Assembly (NCBI RefSeq): GCF_003287935.1
Contig: NZ_CP030287.1
Location: 434,001-498,000, forward strand
Length of the DNA stretch: 64,000 nucleotides
From: Streptomyces sp. ICC1
GTDB lineage: Bacteria; Actinomycetota; Actinomycetes; Streptomycetales; Streptomycetaceae
Direction: 5' to 3'
Positions 42,853-51,439 of this stretch are shown here, piece after piece. The notes beneath the pieces are model-generated. The model saw only the letters and a list, made by a program, of their open reading frames with translations. It had not been told where the DNA came from and did not search any database. Within the stretch, counting starts at the first letter, position 1, and every line of letters begins with the position of its first letter. The position numbers were made by a program, and so were the translations under genes.

Positions 42853-43461
42853 TCAGGAACGGCGTACGGTCGCCTCTCCTGCGGCACTGGCCGCAATGTC
42901 CGTGGCCGACCCCGGCTGCGCCGGGACGCCGGCCGCGCCGCTGCCGAACGGATACTCCCGCAGCTTGCGCCAGACCCCGTCCGAGCCCTGCTCGTAGAGC
43001 GCGAAGCCGGAGCAGGTCCACTCGGCCGCGTAGTCCGCGAGCTCGCTGAACGCCCGGTCCATCGCCTCCTCGGAGATCCCGTGGGCGACCGTGACGTGCG
43101 GGTGGTACGGGAAGGCCAGCTCCCGGCTGAGCGGCCCTTCCGGGTCGCGGACCCGGCCCTGGAGCCAGGTGCAGCCGGGGCCGCCTTCGACGACCTGGAC
43201 GAAGACGACCGGCGAAAGGGGGCGGAAGGTTCCCGTACCGGCCAGCCGCATCGCGAAGGGAAGGCCGGTGGCCGCGACCTGGGCCAGGTGGGCCCGGATC
43301 TCCGGAAGCCGGTCCGCGGCCACCTCCGTCGGCGGTACGAGGGTGACGTGCGTGGGAATGCCATGCGCGGCGGCGTCCCCGAAGCCGGCGCGCAGCTCCT
43401 GGAGGCTGCTGCCGTACGGCTCCGGGACCGCGATCGAAACGCCGAGCGTTACGGTCCCCAC
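42853..43461 (-). CDS. 2'-5' RNA ligase family phosphoesterase
   Basis: 202 residues from a GTG preceded by GGAGGAG. Two H-x-T/S-x motifs: GIPTHVTLVPP and YHPHVTVAHG, spaced about 85 residues, define the 2H phosphoesterase/LigT-like fold. Members act on 2',3'-cyclic phosphates or join RNA ends in vitro. No RNA-repair partner is adjacent. Monocistronic. Confidence 0.88.
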   Translation of the reverse strand: MGTVTLGVSIAVPEPYGSSLQELRAGFGDAAAHGIPTHVTLVPPTEVAADRLPEIRAHLAQVAATGLPFAMRLAGTGTFRPLSPVVFVQVVEGGPGCTWLQGRVRDPEGPLSRELAFPYHPHVTVAHGISEEAMDRAFSELADYAAEWTCSGFALYEQGSDGVWRKLREYPFGSGAAGVPAQPGSATDIAASAAGEATVRRS

Positions 43462-43521
43462 GTATCTCTCCTCCGCCTGTCGTCCTGCGCGTCGCCCGTG
43501 TGCGGCCTGTGCGCCGCGTGT

Positions 43522-43550
43522 GTGCTGCCGCACCAGTGTGGCGGCAGCAC
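43522..43550. terminator. trpS terminator hairpin
   Basis: GTGCTGCCGC pairs with GCGGCAGCAC around a 9-base loop, between the trpS stop and the 2'-5' ligase start, both on the minus strand. Confidence 0.7.
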
Positions 43551-43589
43551 CCCCCAGATCGCCAGGGCCCTCTTTCCCCCGCGTGCCCG

Positions 43590-44603
43590 TCAGTGCTTCG
43601 CGGGCAGGAAACCGAGGTGGTCGTAGGCCTGCGCCAGGGTCTCCGCGGCGACCGCCCTGGCCTTCTCCGCGCCCTTGGCCAGCAGGGAATCCAGGGTCTC
43701 CGGATCGTCCAGGTACTCCTGGGTGCGCTGCTTGAAGGGTGTGACGAAATCGACCATCACGCCGGCCAGGTCCGTCTTGAGCGCGCCGTAGCCCTTGCCC
43801 TCGTACGCGGCCTCGAGCGCGGGGATCGACTCGCCCGTGAGGGTGGAGTAGATCGTGAGCAGGTTGCTGACGCCGGGCTTCTTCTCGGCGTCGAAGCGGA
43901 CCTCCGCCTCGGTGTCCGTGACCGCGCTCTTGATCTTCTTCTCGGTGGCCTTGGGCTCGTCGAGGAGGTTGATCAGGCCCTTGGGGGACGAGGCCGACTT
44001 CGACATCTTGATCGCCGGGTCCTGGAGGTCGTAGATCTTCGCGACCTCCTTGACGATGTGCGCGGCGGGGAGGGTGAAGGTCTTCCCGAAGCGCTGGTTG
44101 AAGCGCTCGGCCAGGTCGCGGGTCAGCTCGATGTGCTGGCGCTGGTCCTCGCCGACGGGGACGGCGTTGGCCTGGTAGAGCAGGATGTCCGCGACCTGCA
44201 GGATCGGGTACGTGAACAGGCCGACGGTGGCGTTGTTGGCGCCGCCCTTGGCGGACTTGTCCTTGAACTGGGTCATCCGGCTGGCCTCGCCGAAACCGGT
44301 GATGCAGTTCATGACCCAGCCGAGCTGCGCGTGCTCGGGCACGTGGCTCTGGATGAAGAGCGTGCAGCGCTCGGGGTCCAGGCCGGCGGCGAGCAGCTGC
44401 GCGGCGGAGAGGCGGGTGTTCGCGCGGAGGTCCTTCGGATCCTGCGGCATGGTGATCGCGTGCAGGTCGACGACCATGTAGAAGGCGTCGTGCGTCTCCT
44501 GCAGGGCGACGTACTGCCGGATGGCTCCGAGGTAGTTCCCGAGGTGGAACGAACCGGAGGTGGGCTGGATGCCGGAGAGCGCGCGAGGACGATCAGAAGC
44601 CAT
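43590..44603 (-). CDS. trpS: Tryptophanyl-tRNA synthetase
   Basis: 337 residues. Class I signature motifs: [19 protein letters not shown] (HIGH variant HLGN) and [15 protein letters not shown] (KMSKS). [19 protein letters not shown] and [18 protein letters not shown] are also conserved TrpRS blocks. Charges tRNA-Trp. Monocistronic: it has its own hairpin downstream and a 202-base gap to glyA upstream. Confidence 0.97.
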   Translation of the reverse strand: MASDRPRALSGIQPTSGSFHLGNYLGAIRQYVALQETHDAFYMVVDLHAITMPQDPKDLRANTRLSAAQLLAAGLDPERCTLFIQSHVPEHAQLGWVMNCITGFGEASRMTQFKDKSAKGGANNATVGLFTYPILQVADILLYQANAVPVGEDQRQHIELTRDLAERFNQRFGKTFTLPAAHIVKEVAKIYDLQDPAIKMSKSASSPKGLINLLDEPKATEKKIKSAVTDTEAEVRFDAEKKPGVSNLLTIYSTLTGESIPALEAAYEGKGYGALKTDLAGVMVDFVTPFKQRTQEYLDDPETLDSLLAKGAEKARAVAAETLAQAYDHLGFLPAKH

Positions 44604-44761
44604 GGCGCCATTCTCTCAGGTGCGATGGCGAGCTCGGGCCCGCCGCTGGCCGGAACCGGGCGGGTCGCTCCGCCGGCGCCCCGGCCCCGTACGGGTACCC
44701 GGCGGTAGCGGCCCGTCCGGATCTTGCCTCGGCCGAGCGACCGCTTTCTGCGCGGGTCCGG

Positions 44762-44797
44762 CGGGGCCGGACTGCCCTCGGGGCAGGTCCGGCCCCG
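44762..44797. terminator. glyA terminator hairpin
   Basis: CGGGGCCGGAC pairs with GTCCGGCCCCG and an inner TGCC/GGCA extends the stem; located 8 bases after the glyA stop (minus strand). Confidence 0.75.
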
Positions 44798-44805
44798 TCA
44801 GGGGG

Positions 44806-46077
44806 CTACGCCAGCGGGAGCCCGGGGGCCGGGAAGGCGGCCATCAGGTCGCAGACCTCGGCGCGGACGGCGGCCAGGGTCGCTTCGTCCCCCATCGCGG
44901 CGGCGTCGACGGCCCGCGCGATCCAGTCCGCCACCACCGGCATGTGCTCGACCGCCAGACCGCGCGAGGTCAGCGACGGCGTGCCGATGCGGATGCCCGA
45001 CGGGTCGAACGGCTTGCGCGGGTCGAACGGCACCGTGTTGTAGTTCACGACGATGCCCGCCCGGTCCAGCGCCTTCGCCGCGATCTTGCCGGAGACGGCC
45101 TTGCCCGTGAGGTCGATCAGGATCAGGTGGTTGTCCGTACCGCCCGAGACCAGGTCGAAGCCCCGCTCCAGCAGCGCCGCGGCCAGCGCCTTGGCGTTCG
45201 CGACGACCGCGTGGGCGTACGACACGAAGGACGGCTGCGCCGCCTCGTGGAGCGCCACCGCGATGCCGGCCGTCGTCTGGTTGTGCGGGCCGCCCTGGAG
45301 CCCCGGGAAGACGGCCTTGTCGATGGCCTTCGCGTGCTCCTCGCGGCACATCAGCATCGCGCCGCGCGGGCCGCGCAGGGTCTTGTGCGTGGTCGTCGAG
45401 ATCACGTCCACGTGACCCGCCGGGGACGGGTGCGCCCCGCCCGCGATCAGGCCCGCGATGTGGGCGACGTCCGCGACGAGGACCGAGCCCGCCTCCTTCG
45501 CGATCGAGGCGAAGGCCTCGAAGTCGATCGTGCGCGGCAGCGCCGTACCGCCGCAGAAGATCAGCTTGGGGCGCTCCGCGAGCGCGAGGTCCCGTACCGC
45601 GTCGTAGTCGATGAGGCCGGTCTCCGCCTGGACCCCGTACTGCACGCCGCGGAACCAGGAGCCCGTCGCCGAGACGCCCCAGCCGTGCGTCAGGTGCCCG
45701 CCCATCGGCAGGGCCATGCCCATCACGGTGTCGCCGGGCTTGGCGAAGGCCAGGTAGACGGCGAGGTTCGCCGGCGAGCCGGAGTACGGCTGCACGTTGG
45801 CGTGGTCCACGCCGAACAGGCCCTTCGCCCGCTCGATCGCCAGCGCCTCGACGCGGTCGATGTTCTGCTGGCCCTCGTAGTAGCGGCGGCCCGGGTAGCC
45901 CTCGCTGTACTTGTTCTGCAGCACCGTGCCGGAAGCCTCCAGCACGGCCGCGGACACGTAGTTCTCGCTGGGGATCAGGCGCAGGGTCTCCGCCTGCAGC
46001 GTCTCCTCGGCGGCGATGAAGGACGCCAGCTCGGGGTCGGTGGCGAGCAGGGCGGGGTGACGGTGGTTCGCGCTCAT
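44806..46077 (-). CDS. glyA: Serine hydroxymethyltransferase
   Basis: 423 residues from the ATG preceded by GGAGGAG. PLP enzyme: Schiff-base Lys in STTTHKTLRGPRG; substrate and folate blocks IPSENYVSAAVLEASG and GYPGRRYYEGQQNID. Interconverts serine and glycine, loading methylene on tetrahydrofolate, linking it to the folate and purine genes at the right of the window. The 5' region is about 180 bases to the truncated TnpB right end, with a hairpin at 46145-46160. Confidence 0.97.
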   Translation of the reverse strand: MSANHRHPALLATDPELASFIAAEETLQAETLRLIPSENYVSAAVLEASGTVLQNKYSEGYPGRRYYEGQQNIDRVEALAIERAKGLFGVDHANVQPYSGSPANLAVYLAFAKPGDTVMGMALPMGGHLTHGWGVSATGSWFRGVQYGVQAETGLIDYDAVRDLALAERPKLIFCGGTALPRTIDFEAFASIAKEAGSVLVADVAHIAGLIAGGAHPSPAGHVDVISTTTHKTLRGPRGAMLMCREEHAKAIDKAVFPGLQGGPHNQTTAGIAVALHEAAQPSFVSYAHAVVANAKALAAALLERGFDLVSGGTDNHLILIDLTGKAVSGKIAAKALDRAGIVVNYNTVPFDPRKPFDPSGIRIGTPSLTSRGLAVEHMPVVADWIARAVDAAAMGDEATLAAVRAEVCDLMAAFPAPGLPLA

Positions 46078-46144
46078 GGCGGCTCCTCCGGGGTCGATGT
46101 CAGATCTCGTCCCCGCGAGGCCCAGGCGAGCGGCCCTGTATGCG

Positions 46145-46160
46145 GTCGTGCCCGCACGAC
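46145..46160. promoter_or_regulatory. Hairpin in the glyA leader
   Basis: GTCGTGC pairs with GCACGAC (7 bp, 2-base spacer; or 6 bp plus a 4-base loop), 68-83 bases before the glyA start. It does not match any riboswitch consensus I know, including glycine and THF classes. May be part of an RNA leader or an operator. Confidence 0.35.
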
Positions 46161-46271
46161 TCCCCCGGAGTTCGTTCTCCGTACGCCAGTCGCCGTGCGT
46201 GCCGCCCACCTTAGCGGCCGCGCCACGGATGAGGTTTCTCTGTCCGGCATACGAGCGAGGATGCAGATTGA

Positions 46272-46420
46272 GACCTCCCCTTGAACGAAAGGGATTCCTA
46301 CCTCACGCTGCCTGGCGGACCGGCGGTCCGTCAGGTCTTCCGCGATCAACGGCAGCCGGGATGAAACCAGCCCGGACGAGCATGACGCGCGCGGAGTTCT
46401 TGTCTCCGGGAGAGACGGCT
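46272..46420 (-). ncRNA. Candidate omegaRNA/right end of the IS605-type element
   Basis: The end past the tnpB stop reads (minus strand) GTAGGAATCCC then a CCCTT-TCGTTC-AAGGG hairpin and GGGGAGGTCTCAA, the conventional 3' end of TnpB guide RNA (omegaRNA) and transposon right end in streptomycete elements. The 5' boundary is not visible; omegaRNAs usually overlap the tnpB 3' end by 100-150 bases, hence the approximate coordinates. Confidence 0.45.
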
Positions 46421-47292
46421 CCGCACGCGGTGCATGTGTAGGTGCGTTCCGACAGCGGGAGTGCGTGCTTGGTTCTCGCTCCGCAGTGTCCGCAGTGTCC
46501 GCAGTCCATGGTGGTGTGCGCGGGGTGCACGAGCCGCAGGTCGCGGCCGTGCTTGCGCGCCATGTTGATCAGCTCGCGCTTCGTAGTGGAGATGGCCGCG
46601 TCTGCGGCCTTGCGGGCCATCGTGGACTTGGCGAGGAACTTCGGCCGGAAGTCCTCCGCCGCGATCCGCCCGAAATCCGTCACCACGCGCTTGGCCCACT
46701 TGCGGGCGGTGTCCTGGCGCTGGCGGGCGATCTTCTTGTGTACCTTCGCGGCTTGCCTCTTCGCCCGGCGGTAGCCCTCCGATGCGGCCCGGCCGCGATT
46801 CGGTTTACGGCGGGCCATCATCCGCTGATAGCCCGCCAGCTTCCCGGCCGCCTTCCTGCCGTGCCCGGCATGCGGAAGATCGTGATCGTCGCTGGTGGTG
46901 GTCGCGGTCTCCTTCACGCCCCAGTCGACACCGATCGCCGCGCCCGTCACCGGCAGTGGCTGCGCCTCGGCCTGAATGACGAAGGAGGCGTACCAGTGGC
47001 CGAGGCCGTCGCGGTAGACGCGGACACTGGACGGGTCGGAGGGAAGCTCCCGCGACCACACCACTGTCAGAGATATGCCGCCCGCCAGGTGAAGGAGGCC
47101 GTCCTTCAGCCGGAACCCGCGACGGGTGTAGTTGAGGGTGGGGTCTGCCAGTTCCTTCTTCTTGAGCCTGGGCATCCCCGCCCTCTGCCGCACCGGCAGC
47201 CGCGCCTTGATGTCCTTCAAGGTTTTGGCACGGGAGGCGGCGAAGTCCCGGATGATCTGCTGCTGAGGCACCGACGCTCCCGCCCGCGACAC
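46303..47292 (-). CDS. tnpB: IS200/IS605-family TnpB, N-terminally truncated
   Basis: 329 residues from a GTG; full-length relatives have about 70-80 more at the front, so the N-terminal wedge region is missing (first match is VPQQQIIRDFAASRAK). RuvC residues remain: Asp123 (IGVDWGV), Glu213 (AAEDFRP) and Asp297 (GDKNSARV). The zinc finger is CGHCGHCGA ... CTACG, where CGHC is duplicated, a small local repeat. No tnpA is adjacent, so it is not autonomous. Right end and guide-RNA tail lie just downstream, at the glyA leader. Confidence 0.9.
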   Translation of the reverse strand: MSRAGASVPQQQIIRDFAASRAKTLKDIKARLPVRQRAGMPRLKKKELADPTLNYTRRGFRLKDGLLHLAGGISLTVVWSRELPSDPSSVRVYRDGLGHWYASFVIQAEAQPLPVTGAAIGVDWGVKETATTTSDDHDLPHAGHGRKAAGKLAGYQRMMARRKPNRGRAASEGYRRAKRQAAKVHKKIARQRQDTARKWAKRVVTDFGRIAAEDFRPKFLAKSTMARKAADAAISTTKRELINMARKHGRDLRLVHPAHTTMDCGHCGHCGARTKHALPLSERTYTCTACGAVSPGDKNSARVMLVRAGFIPAAVDRGRPDGPPVRQAA

Positions 47293-47528
47293 CCCACCCG
47301 AACGAGTGACCGACCACCCGACGATGCCTCAACGTGGGGAATCTCCATCGGTTCAAGGTCTTCCCCCGGCGCTGCCATGGCGAACGCCGATCCGCTCGTG
47401 GGAGGATCTGCTCCCTTGTCCCGCTACGCGGGGAGCCGGATTCATCCCCGGCCGGAAGGCCAGGACTTCCTCCGGTTCCCCGGTGACGCCACCCCCGTCA
47501 CAGGCCTGGACGGACGATCGGAGACCCC

Positions 47529-48734
47529 GTGTCGACAACTGCTGATGCCATCCGCTCCGCCGACGCGCACAGCGCGCACAACTACCACCCCCTGCCCGTC
47601 GTCGTCGCCACGGCGGAGGGCGCGTGGATGACCGACGTGGAGGGACGCCGCTACCTCGACATGCTCGCCGGCTACTCGGCCCTCAACTTCGGCCACGGCA
47701 ACCGCCGTCTGCTCGACGCCGCCCGCGCCCAGCTGGAGCGGGTCACCCTCACCTCCCGCGCCTTCCACCACGACCGGTTCGCGGACTTCTGTACCGAGCT
47801 CGCAGCGCTGTGCGGCAAGGAGGCGGTGCTGCCCATGAACACGGGCGCCGAGGCCGTGGAGACCGCGGTGAAGACCGCCCGCAAGTGGGGCTACGAGGTC
47901 AAGGGCGTGCCGGACGGGCACGCCAAGATCGTGGTCGCGGCCGACAACTTCCACGGCCGCACCACGACGATCGTGTCCTTCTCCACGGACCACGAGGCCC
48001 GCGACCACTTCGGCCCCTACACGCCGGGCTTCGAGATCGTCCCGTACGGGGACCTCACCGCCCTCGCCGCCGCCGTCACCTCCAACACCGTCGCCGTGCT
48101 GCTGGAGCCGATCCAGGGCGAGGCGGGCGTCCTCGTACCGCCCGCCGGATACCTGCGGGGCGTACGGGAGCTGACGCGCGAGCGGAACGTCCTGTTCATG
48201 GCGGACGAGATCCAGTCGGGACTGGGCCGGACCGGCAAGACCTTCGCGTGCGAGCACGAGGAGGTCGTCCCGGACGTCTACATCCTCGGCAAGGCGCTCG
48301 GCGGCGGCGTCGTGCCCGTCTCGGCGGTGGTCGCCGACCTGGACGTGCTCGGCGTGTTCAAGCCCGGCGAGCACGGCTCCACCTTCGGCGGGAACCCGCT
48401 GGCCTGCGCCGTCGCACTGGAGGTCGTCGCCATGCTCCGCACCGGCGAGTACCAGCAGCGGGCCGCCGAGCTCGGCGACCACCTGCACCGGGAGCTCAAC
48501 CTGCTGGTCGGCGGCGGCGCGGTGACCGCCGTACGGGGCCGCGGGCTCTGGGCGGGCGTCGACATCGACCCGGCCCGCGGCACGGGCCGGGAGATCTCCG
48601 AGAAGCTGATGGAGCTCGGGGTCCTGGTGAAGGACACCCACGGGTCGACGATCCGGATCGCGCCGCCGCTGGTGATCAGCAAGGAGGACCTGGACTGGGG
48701 GCTGGACCAGCTCAGGTCGGTCCTCGCCGAGTAG
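47529..48734 (+). CDS. rocD: Ornithine--oxo-acid aminotransferase
   Basis: 401 residues from GTG after CGGAGA. Class III PLP aminotransferase: LPMNTGAEAVETAVKTARKW, NFHGRTTTIVSFS, FMADEIQSGLGRTGK, Schiff-base Lys in YILGKALGGGVVPVS and GEHGSTFGGNPLACA. Converts ornithine to glutamate semialdehyde, connecting arginine and proline metabolism. Whether arginine-responsive control exists cannot be told from the leader. Its upstream neighbour is the TnpB fragment. Confidence 0.95.
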   Translation: MSTTADAIRSADAHSAHNYHPLPVVVATAEGAWMTDVEGRRYLDMLAGYSALNFGHGNRRLLDAARAQLERVTLTSRAFHHDRFADFCTELAALCGKEAVLPMNTGAEAVETAVKTARKWGYEVKGVPDGHAKIVVAADNFHGRTTTIVSFSTDHEARDHFGPYTPGFEIVPYGDLTALAAAVTSNTVAVLLEPIQGEAGVLVPPAGYLRGVRELTRERNVLFMADEIQSGLGRTGKTFACEHEEVVPDVYILGKALGGGVVPVSAVVADLDVLGVFKPGEHGSTFGGNPLACAVALEVVAMLRTGEYQQRAAELGDHLHRELNLLVGGGAVTAVRGRGLWAGVDIDPARGTGREISEKLMELGVLVKDTHGSTIRIAPPLVISKEDLDWGLDQLRSVLAE

Positions 48735-48779
48735 GCGCGCCGCGACCCGGCGGGCTCACCCGGTCACCGCACTAGAGGA

Positions 48780-49970
48780 TCAGAGGATCACGTGGGGCAG
48801 GAAGCGGGCGTACTCGTCCGTGACCGGCCCCTCCGATTCGCGGATGCCGAGGCCCGCCGCCTCGTCCTCGACGACCCACGCGCCGAGCACCACCCGGTTG
48901 CCGTCGAAGTCGGGCAGCGGGGCGAGTCCCTGGAAGACGTACGTCTCGTCCGGTTCCGGGGCGAAGGGCTCGCCGTCCACGGGGTGCAGGGTGACCCCGG
49001 CCCCCTCGCGCCCCAGCAGCGGCTTCGCGACGTAGCCGGTGGTCCGCGCGAGCTCGCGCGGGCCGTCGAGGTAGGCGGGCAGCAGGTTCGGGTGCTCGGG
49101 GAAGAGCTCCCACAGGATTGCCAGCAGCGCCTTGTTGGAGAGCAGCATCTTCCACAGCGGTTCGATCCAGGCCGTCGTCCCGCTGCCGCCGCCGTGGTCG
49201 TAGGTGCCCAGCACCTGCGGTCCGAAGGCGTCGGTGGCCAGCCACTCCCACGGGTAGAGCTTGAAGCAGGCGCGGATGAAGCCGAGCTTCTCGTCGACGA
49301 ACCGGCCGGACAGGCTGTCCCAGCCGATCTGCTCCACGGACAGCTCCCGCGCGTCGATGCCGGCCTGCTCGGCGGTCTCCTGGAGGTAGGCGACCGTCAT
49401 CAGGTCCTCGCCGAGCTCGTCGGTCTCGGAGTGCGCGAAGTGCACCGGGCCGGGCGGCAGCAGCTCCGCCTGGCGGCGCCAGGCCTCGACGAGCCGCTCG
49501 TGGAGGGAGTTCCACTGGTCGGCGCCGGGGAACCGTTCCTCCATCCAGAACCACTGCGGGCTCGCCGCCTCCACGAGGGAGGTGGGGGTGTCCGCGTTGT
49601 ACTCCAGCATCTTGGCGGGGCCGCCGGCGCCGTCATAGCGCAGGTCGAAGCGGCCGTAGAGCGAGGGCTGTTCGGCGCGCCGCCGCCAGGACTCGGCGAT
49701 GAGCGCGGCGAGCTTCGGGTCGGTGATGCCGAGGTCCGCGAAGCGGTCCCGGTCGACGATGTGCTCCGCCGCCGCCAGGCACATTGCGTGCAGTTCCTCG
49801 ACGACGTTCTCCAGCGCCTCGACCTCGGGCAGCGAGAAGGAGTAGTACGCGCTCTCGTCCCAGTAGGGGCGCAGCGAGTCGTCGGGGTAGCGGGTGAGGG
49901 GGTAGATCAGCCCCTGCGCCTCGACCGTCTTCTGCCAGTCCGGGCGGGGCTCGATGGTGTGGCGCTGCAC
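48780..49970 (-). CDS. Glutathionylspermidine synthase-like ATP-grasp protein
   Basis: 396 residues. Corresponds to the C-terminal ATP-grasp amide-ligase half of Gsp synthetase: MLEYNADTPTSLVEAASPQW, FAHSETDELGEDLMTVAYL, LLGREGAGVTLHP and ALLAILWELFPEHPNLLPAYL. The N-terminal amidase domain of bifunctional E. coli Gss is absent. Streptomycetes lack glutathione, so the substrate is probably another peptide or polyamine; function unproven. It lies 6 bases after the 49977 gene, on the same strand, and the two probably form an operon. Confidence 0.87.
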   Translation of the reverse strand: MQRHTIEPRPDWQKTVEAQGLIYPLTRYPDDSLRPYWDESAYYSFSLPEVEALENVVEELHAMCLAAAEHIVDRDRFADLGITDPKLAALIAESWRRRAEQPSLYGRFDLRYDGAGGPAKMLEYNADTPTSLVEAASPQWFWMEERFPGADQWNSLHERLVEAWRRQAELLPPGPVHFAHSETDELGEDLMTVAYLQETAEQAGIDARELSVEQIGWDSLSGRFVDEKLGFIRACFKLYPWEWLATDAFGPQVLGTYDHGGGSGTTAWIEPLWKMLLSNKALLAILWELFPEHPNLLPAYLDGPRELARTTGYVAKPLLGREGAGVTLHPVDGEPFAPEPDETYVFQGLAPLPDFDGNRVVLGAWVVEDEAAGLGIRESEGPVTDEYARFLPHVIL

Positions 49971-49976
49971 GCTGGA

Positions 49977-50306
49977 TCAGCCGCCCGAGGAACTCTTGTG
50001 GCTGCCGCCGATGCCGCCGCGGGTGACGGCGGACTTGTCGAAGCTGCCGCCGCTGACCTTGTTCTTCGCGACGGTGCCGCCGTAGTAGTAGGCGCCGCGG
50101 CCCCCGCTCTTGCACTCCTTGGTGTTCAGCTTGTCCAGGGTGGCGCGGTCCGCGCAGCGCTTGTCGGGCTCGTTGCTGCTGCCGCAGGCCACCAGGGCGG
50201 CGGCGAGCAGGCCCATGCCGCCGAGCGCCACGGCGCCGGAACGCATTCGGCGTGTGGTGCGCTTGTTGTCGGTGCTGCTACCGCTGCTGCTACCGCTGCT
50301 GTCCAT
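49977..50306 (-). CDS. Small Gly/Ser-rich lipoprotein
   Basis: 109 residues. A Ser/Lys-rich N-terminus (SSGSSTDNKRTTRRMRSGA) precedes a hydrophobic segment ending LLAAALVACG, which reads as a lipobox (LVAC) with Cys at about residue 41. The exported part is rich in Gly/Ser/Lys (GGRGAYYYGGTVAKNKVSGG). The sequence resembles the DUF1190-like proteins linked to Gsp-synthase-like genes in other bacteria, but only weakly. Together with the downstream gene it is the usual streptomycete pair. Confidence 0.7.
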   Translation of the reverse strand: MDSSGSSSGSSTDNKRTTRRMRSGAVALGGMGLLAAALVACGSSNEPDKRCADRATLDKLNTKECKSGGRGAYYYGGTVAKNKVSGGSFDKSAVTRGGIGGSHKSSSGG

Positions 50307-50409
50307 GTGTGGTTCGCTCCCCCTGGGTGGCCGGCTGCCGACAGACTAGAACGGGTCGCGGGGCCGAAGGAATCCGGCCGCCGTGAGTTCGGTGACCTAG
50401 AGTCGGTTC

Positions 50410-51297
50410 GTGCTCATTGGGATGATTTGCGCGCTCGGTGCGGCGGTCTGCTTCGGCACGGCGTCGGTTCTTCAGGCCGTCGCGGCGCGGGCGGCGGAAC
50501 CGGGAACGGGCTCGGGAGTCGACACCGCCCTCCTGCTGCGGGCCCTGCGCCAGTGGCGCTACCTCGCCGGTCTCGGCCTGGACGGGGCCGGTTTCGTCCT
50601 CCAGATCATCGCCTTGCGGCACATCCCGATCTACGCGGTGGGCGCGGCGCTCGCCGCCAGCCTCGCGGTCACGGCGGTGGTCGCGGCGCGGCTGCTGCGG
50701 GTGCGGCTGAGCGGTACGGAGTGGGCCGCGGTGGCGGTGGTGTGCGCGGGGCTGGTGATGCTGGGGCTGGCTTCCGGCGAGGAGGGCTCGGGGACCGGTT
50801 CGCTCGCGCTCAAGCTGGGGCTGCTGGCGGTGGCGGGGCTGGTGCTCGTCACCGGGGCCGTGGCGGGCGGGCTGCCGGACCGCAGCAGGGCCCTGACCCT
50901 GGGTCTGGCGGCCGGGACGGGCTTCGGGGTGGTGGAGGTGGCGGTCCGGCTCATCGACGACATCTCGCTGTCCGCGCTGTCGAACCCGGCCCTGTACGCG
51001 CTCCTGCTGGGCGGGGGCGCCGCCTTCCTCCTGCTCACCTCGGCGCTGCAGCGGGGCTCGGTGACCACCGCCACGGCCGGGATGGTGCTGGGCGAGACGA
51101 TCGGGCCGGCCGTGGTGGGCGTGGCCTGGCTGGGCGACCGGACCCGCGAGGGCCTGGCCTGGCTCGCGGTCGCCGGCTTCGTGGTGGCCGTCGCCGGAGC
51201 CCTGGCACTGGCCCGCTTCGGCGAACCCCCGGCGCAGGCGGGCCCGGATCAGCCGGACCCCGATCGGCCGGACCCGGTACGCCCCGACCCCGCATAG
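50410..51297 (+). CDS. DMT-superfamily multi-helix membrane protein (EamA-like)
   Basis: 295 residues from GTG. Nine or ten helices, with internal duplication typical of the drug/metabolite transporter fold: GMICALGAAVCFGTASVLQA begins the first half, ATAGMVLGETIGPAVVGVAWLG lies late in the second. The C-terminus after helix 10 is a proline/aspartate repeat (DQPDPDRPDPVRPDP) that runs into the DNA repeat downstream. Function is unassigned. Confidence 0.8.
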   Translation: MLIGMICALGAAVCFGTASVLQAVAARAAEPGTGSGVDTALLLRALRQWRYLAGLGLDGAGFVLQIIALRHIPIYAVGAALAASLAVTAVVAARLLRVRLSGTEWAAVAVVCAGLVMLGLASGEEGSGTGSLALKLGLLAVAGLVLVTGAVAGGLPDRSRALTLGLAAGTGFGVVEVAVRLIDDISLSALSNPALYALLLGGGAAFLLLTSALQRGSVTTATAGMVLGETIGPAVVGVAWLGDRTREGLAWLAVAGFVVAVAGALALARFGEPPAQAGPDQPDPDRPDPVRPDPA

Positions 51298-51298
51298 C

Positions 51299-51437
51299 CG
51301 GGACCCGCGGACCCGTGTAGCCGGGCCCCCCGGCCCGCGGACCCCTGGACCCGCGGACCCCCAGACCCCCGGACCCGCGGACCCGCGGACCCGCGGACCC
51401 CCGGACCCGTGTAGCCGGGTCCCCCGGACCCGCGGAC
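51299..51437. repeat. GGACCCGCG minisatellite between convergent genes
   Basis: Degenerate repeats of GGACCCGCG fill the gap; three head-to-tail copies at 51371-51397. A 25-base unit, GGACCCGTGTAGCCGGG then YCCCCCGG, occurs at 51309-51333 and 51403-51427 with one mismatch. The same rhythm continues into the proline-rich 3' end of the 50410 gene. Probably slippage-grown; hairpin potential could terminate both genes. Confidence 0.85.
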
Positions 51438-51439
51438 CG

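Noticed and set aside
46078..46300. Glycine or THF riboswitch before glyA
   Set aside because: Hairpins exist but no conserved core sequence of either class is present.
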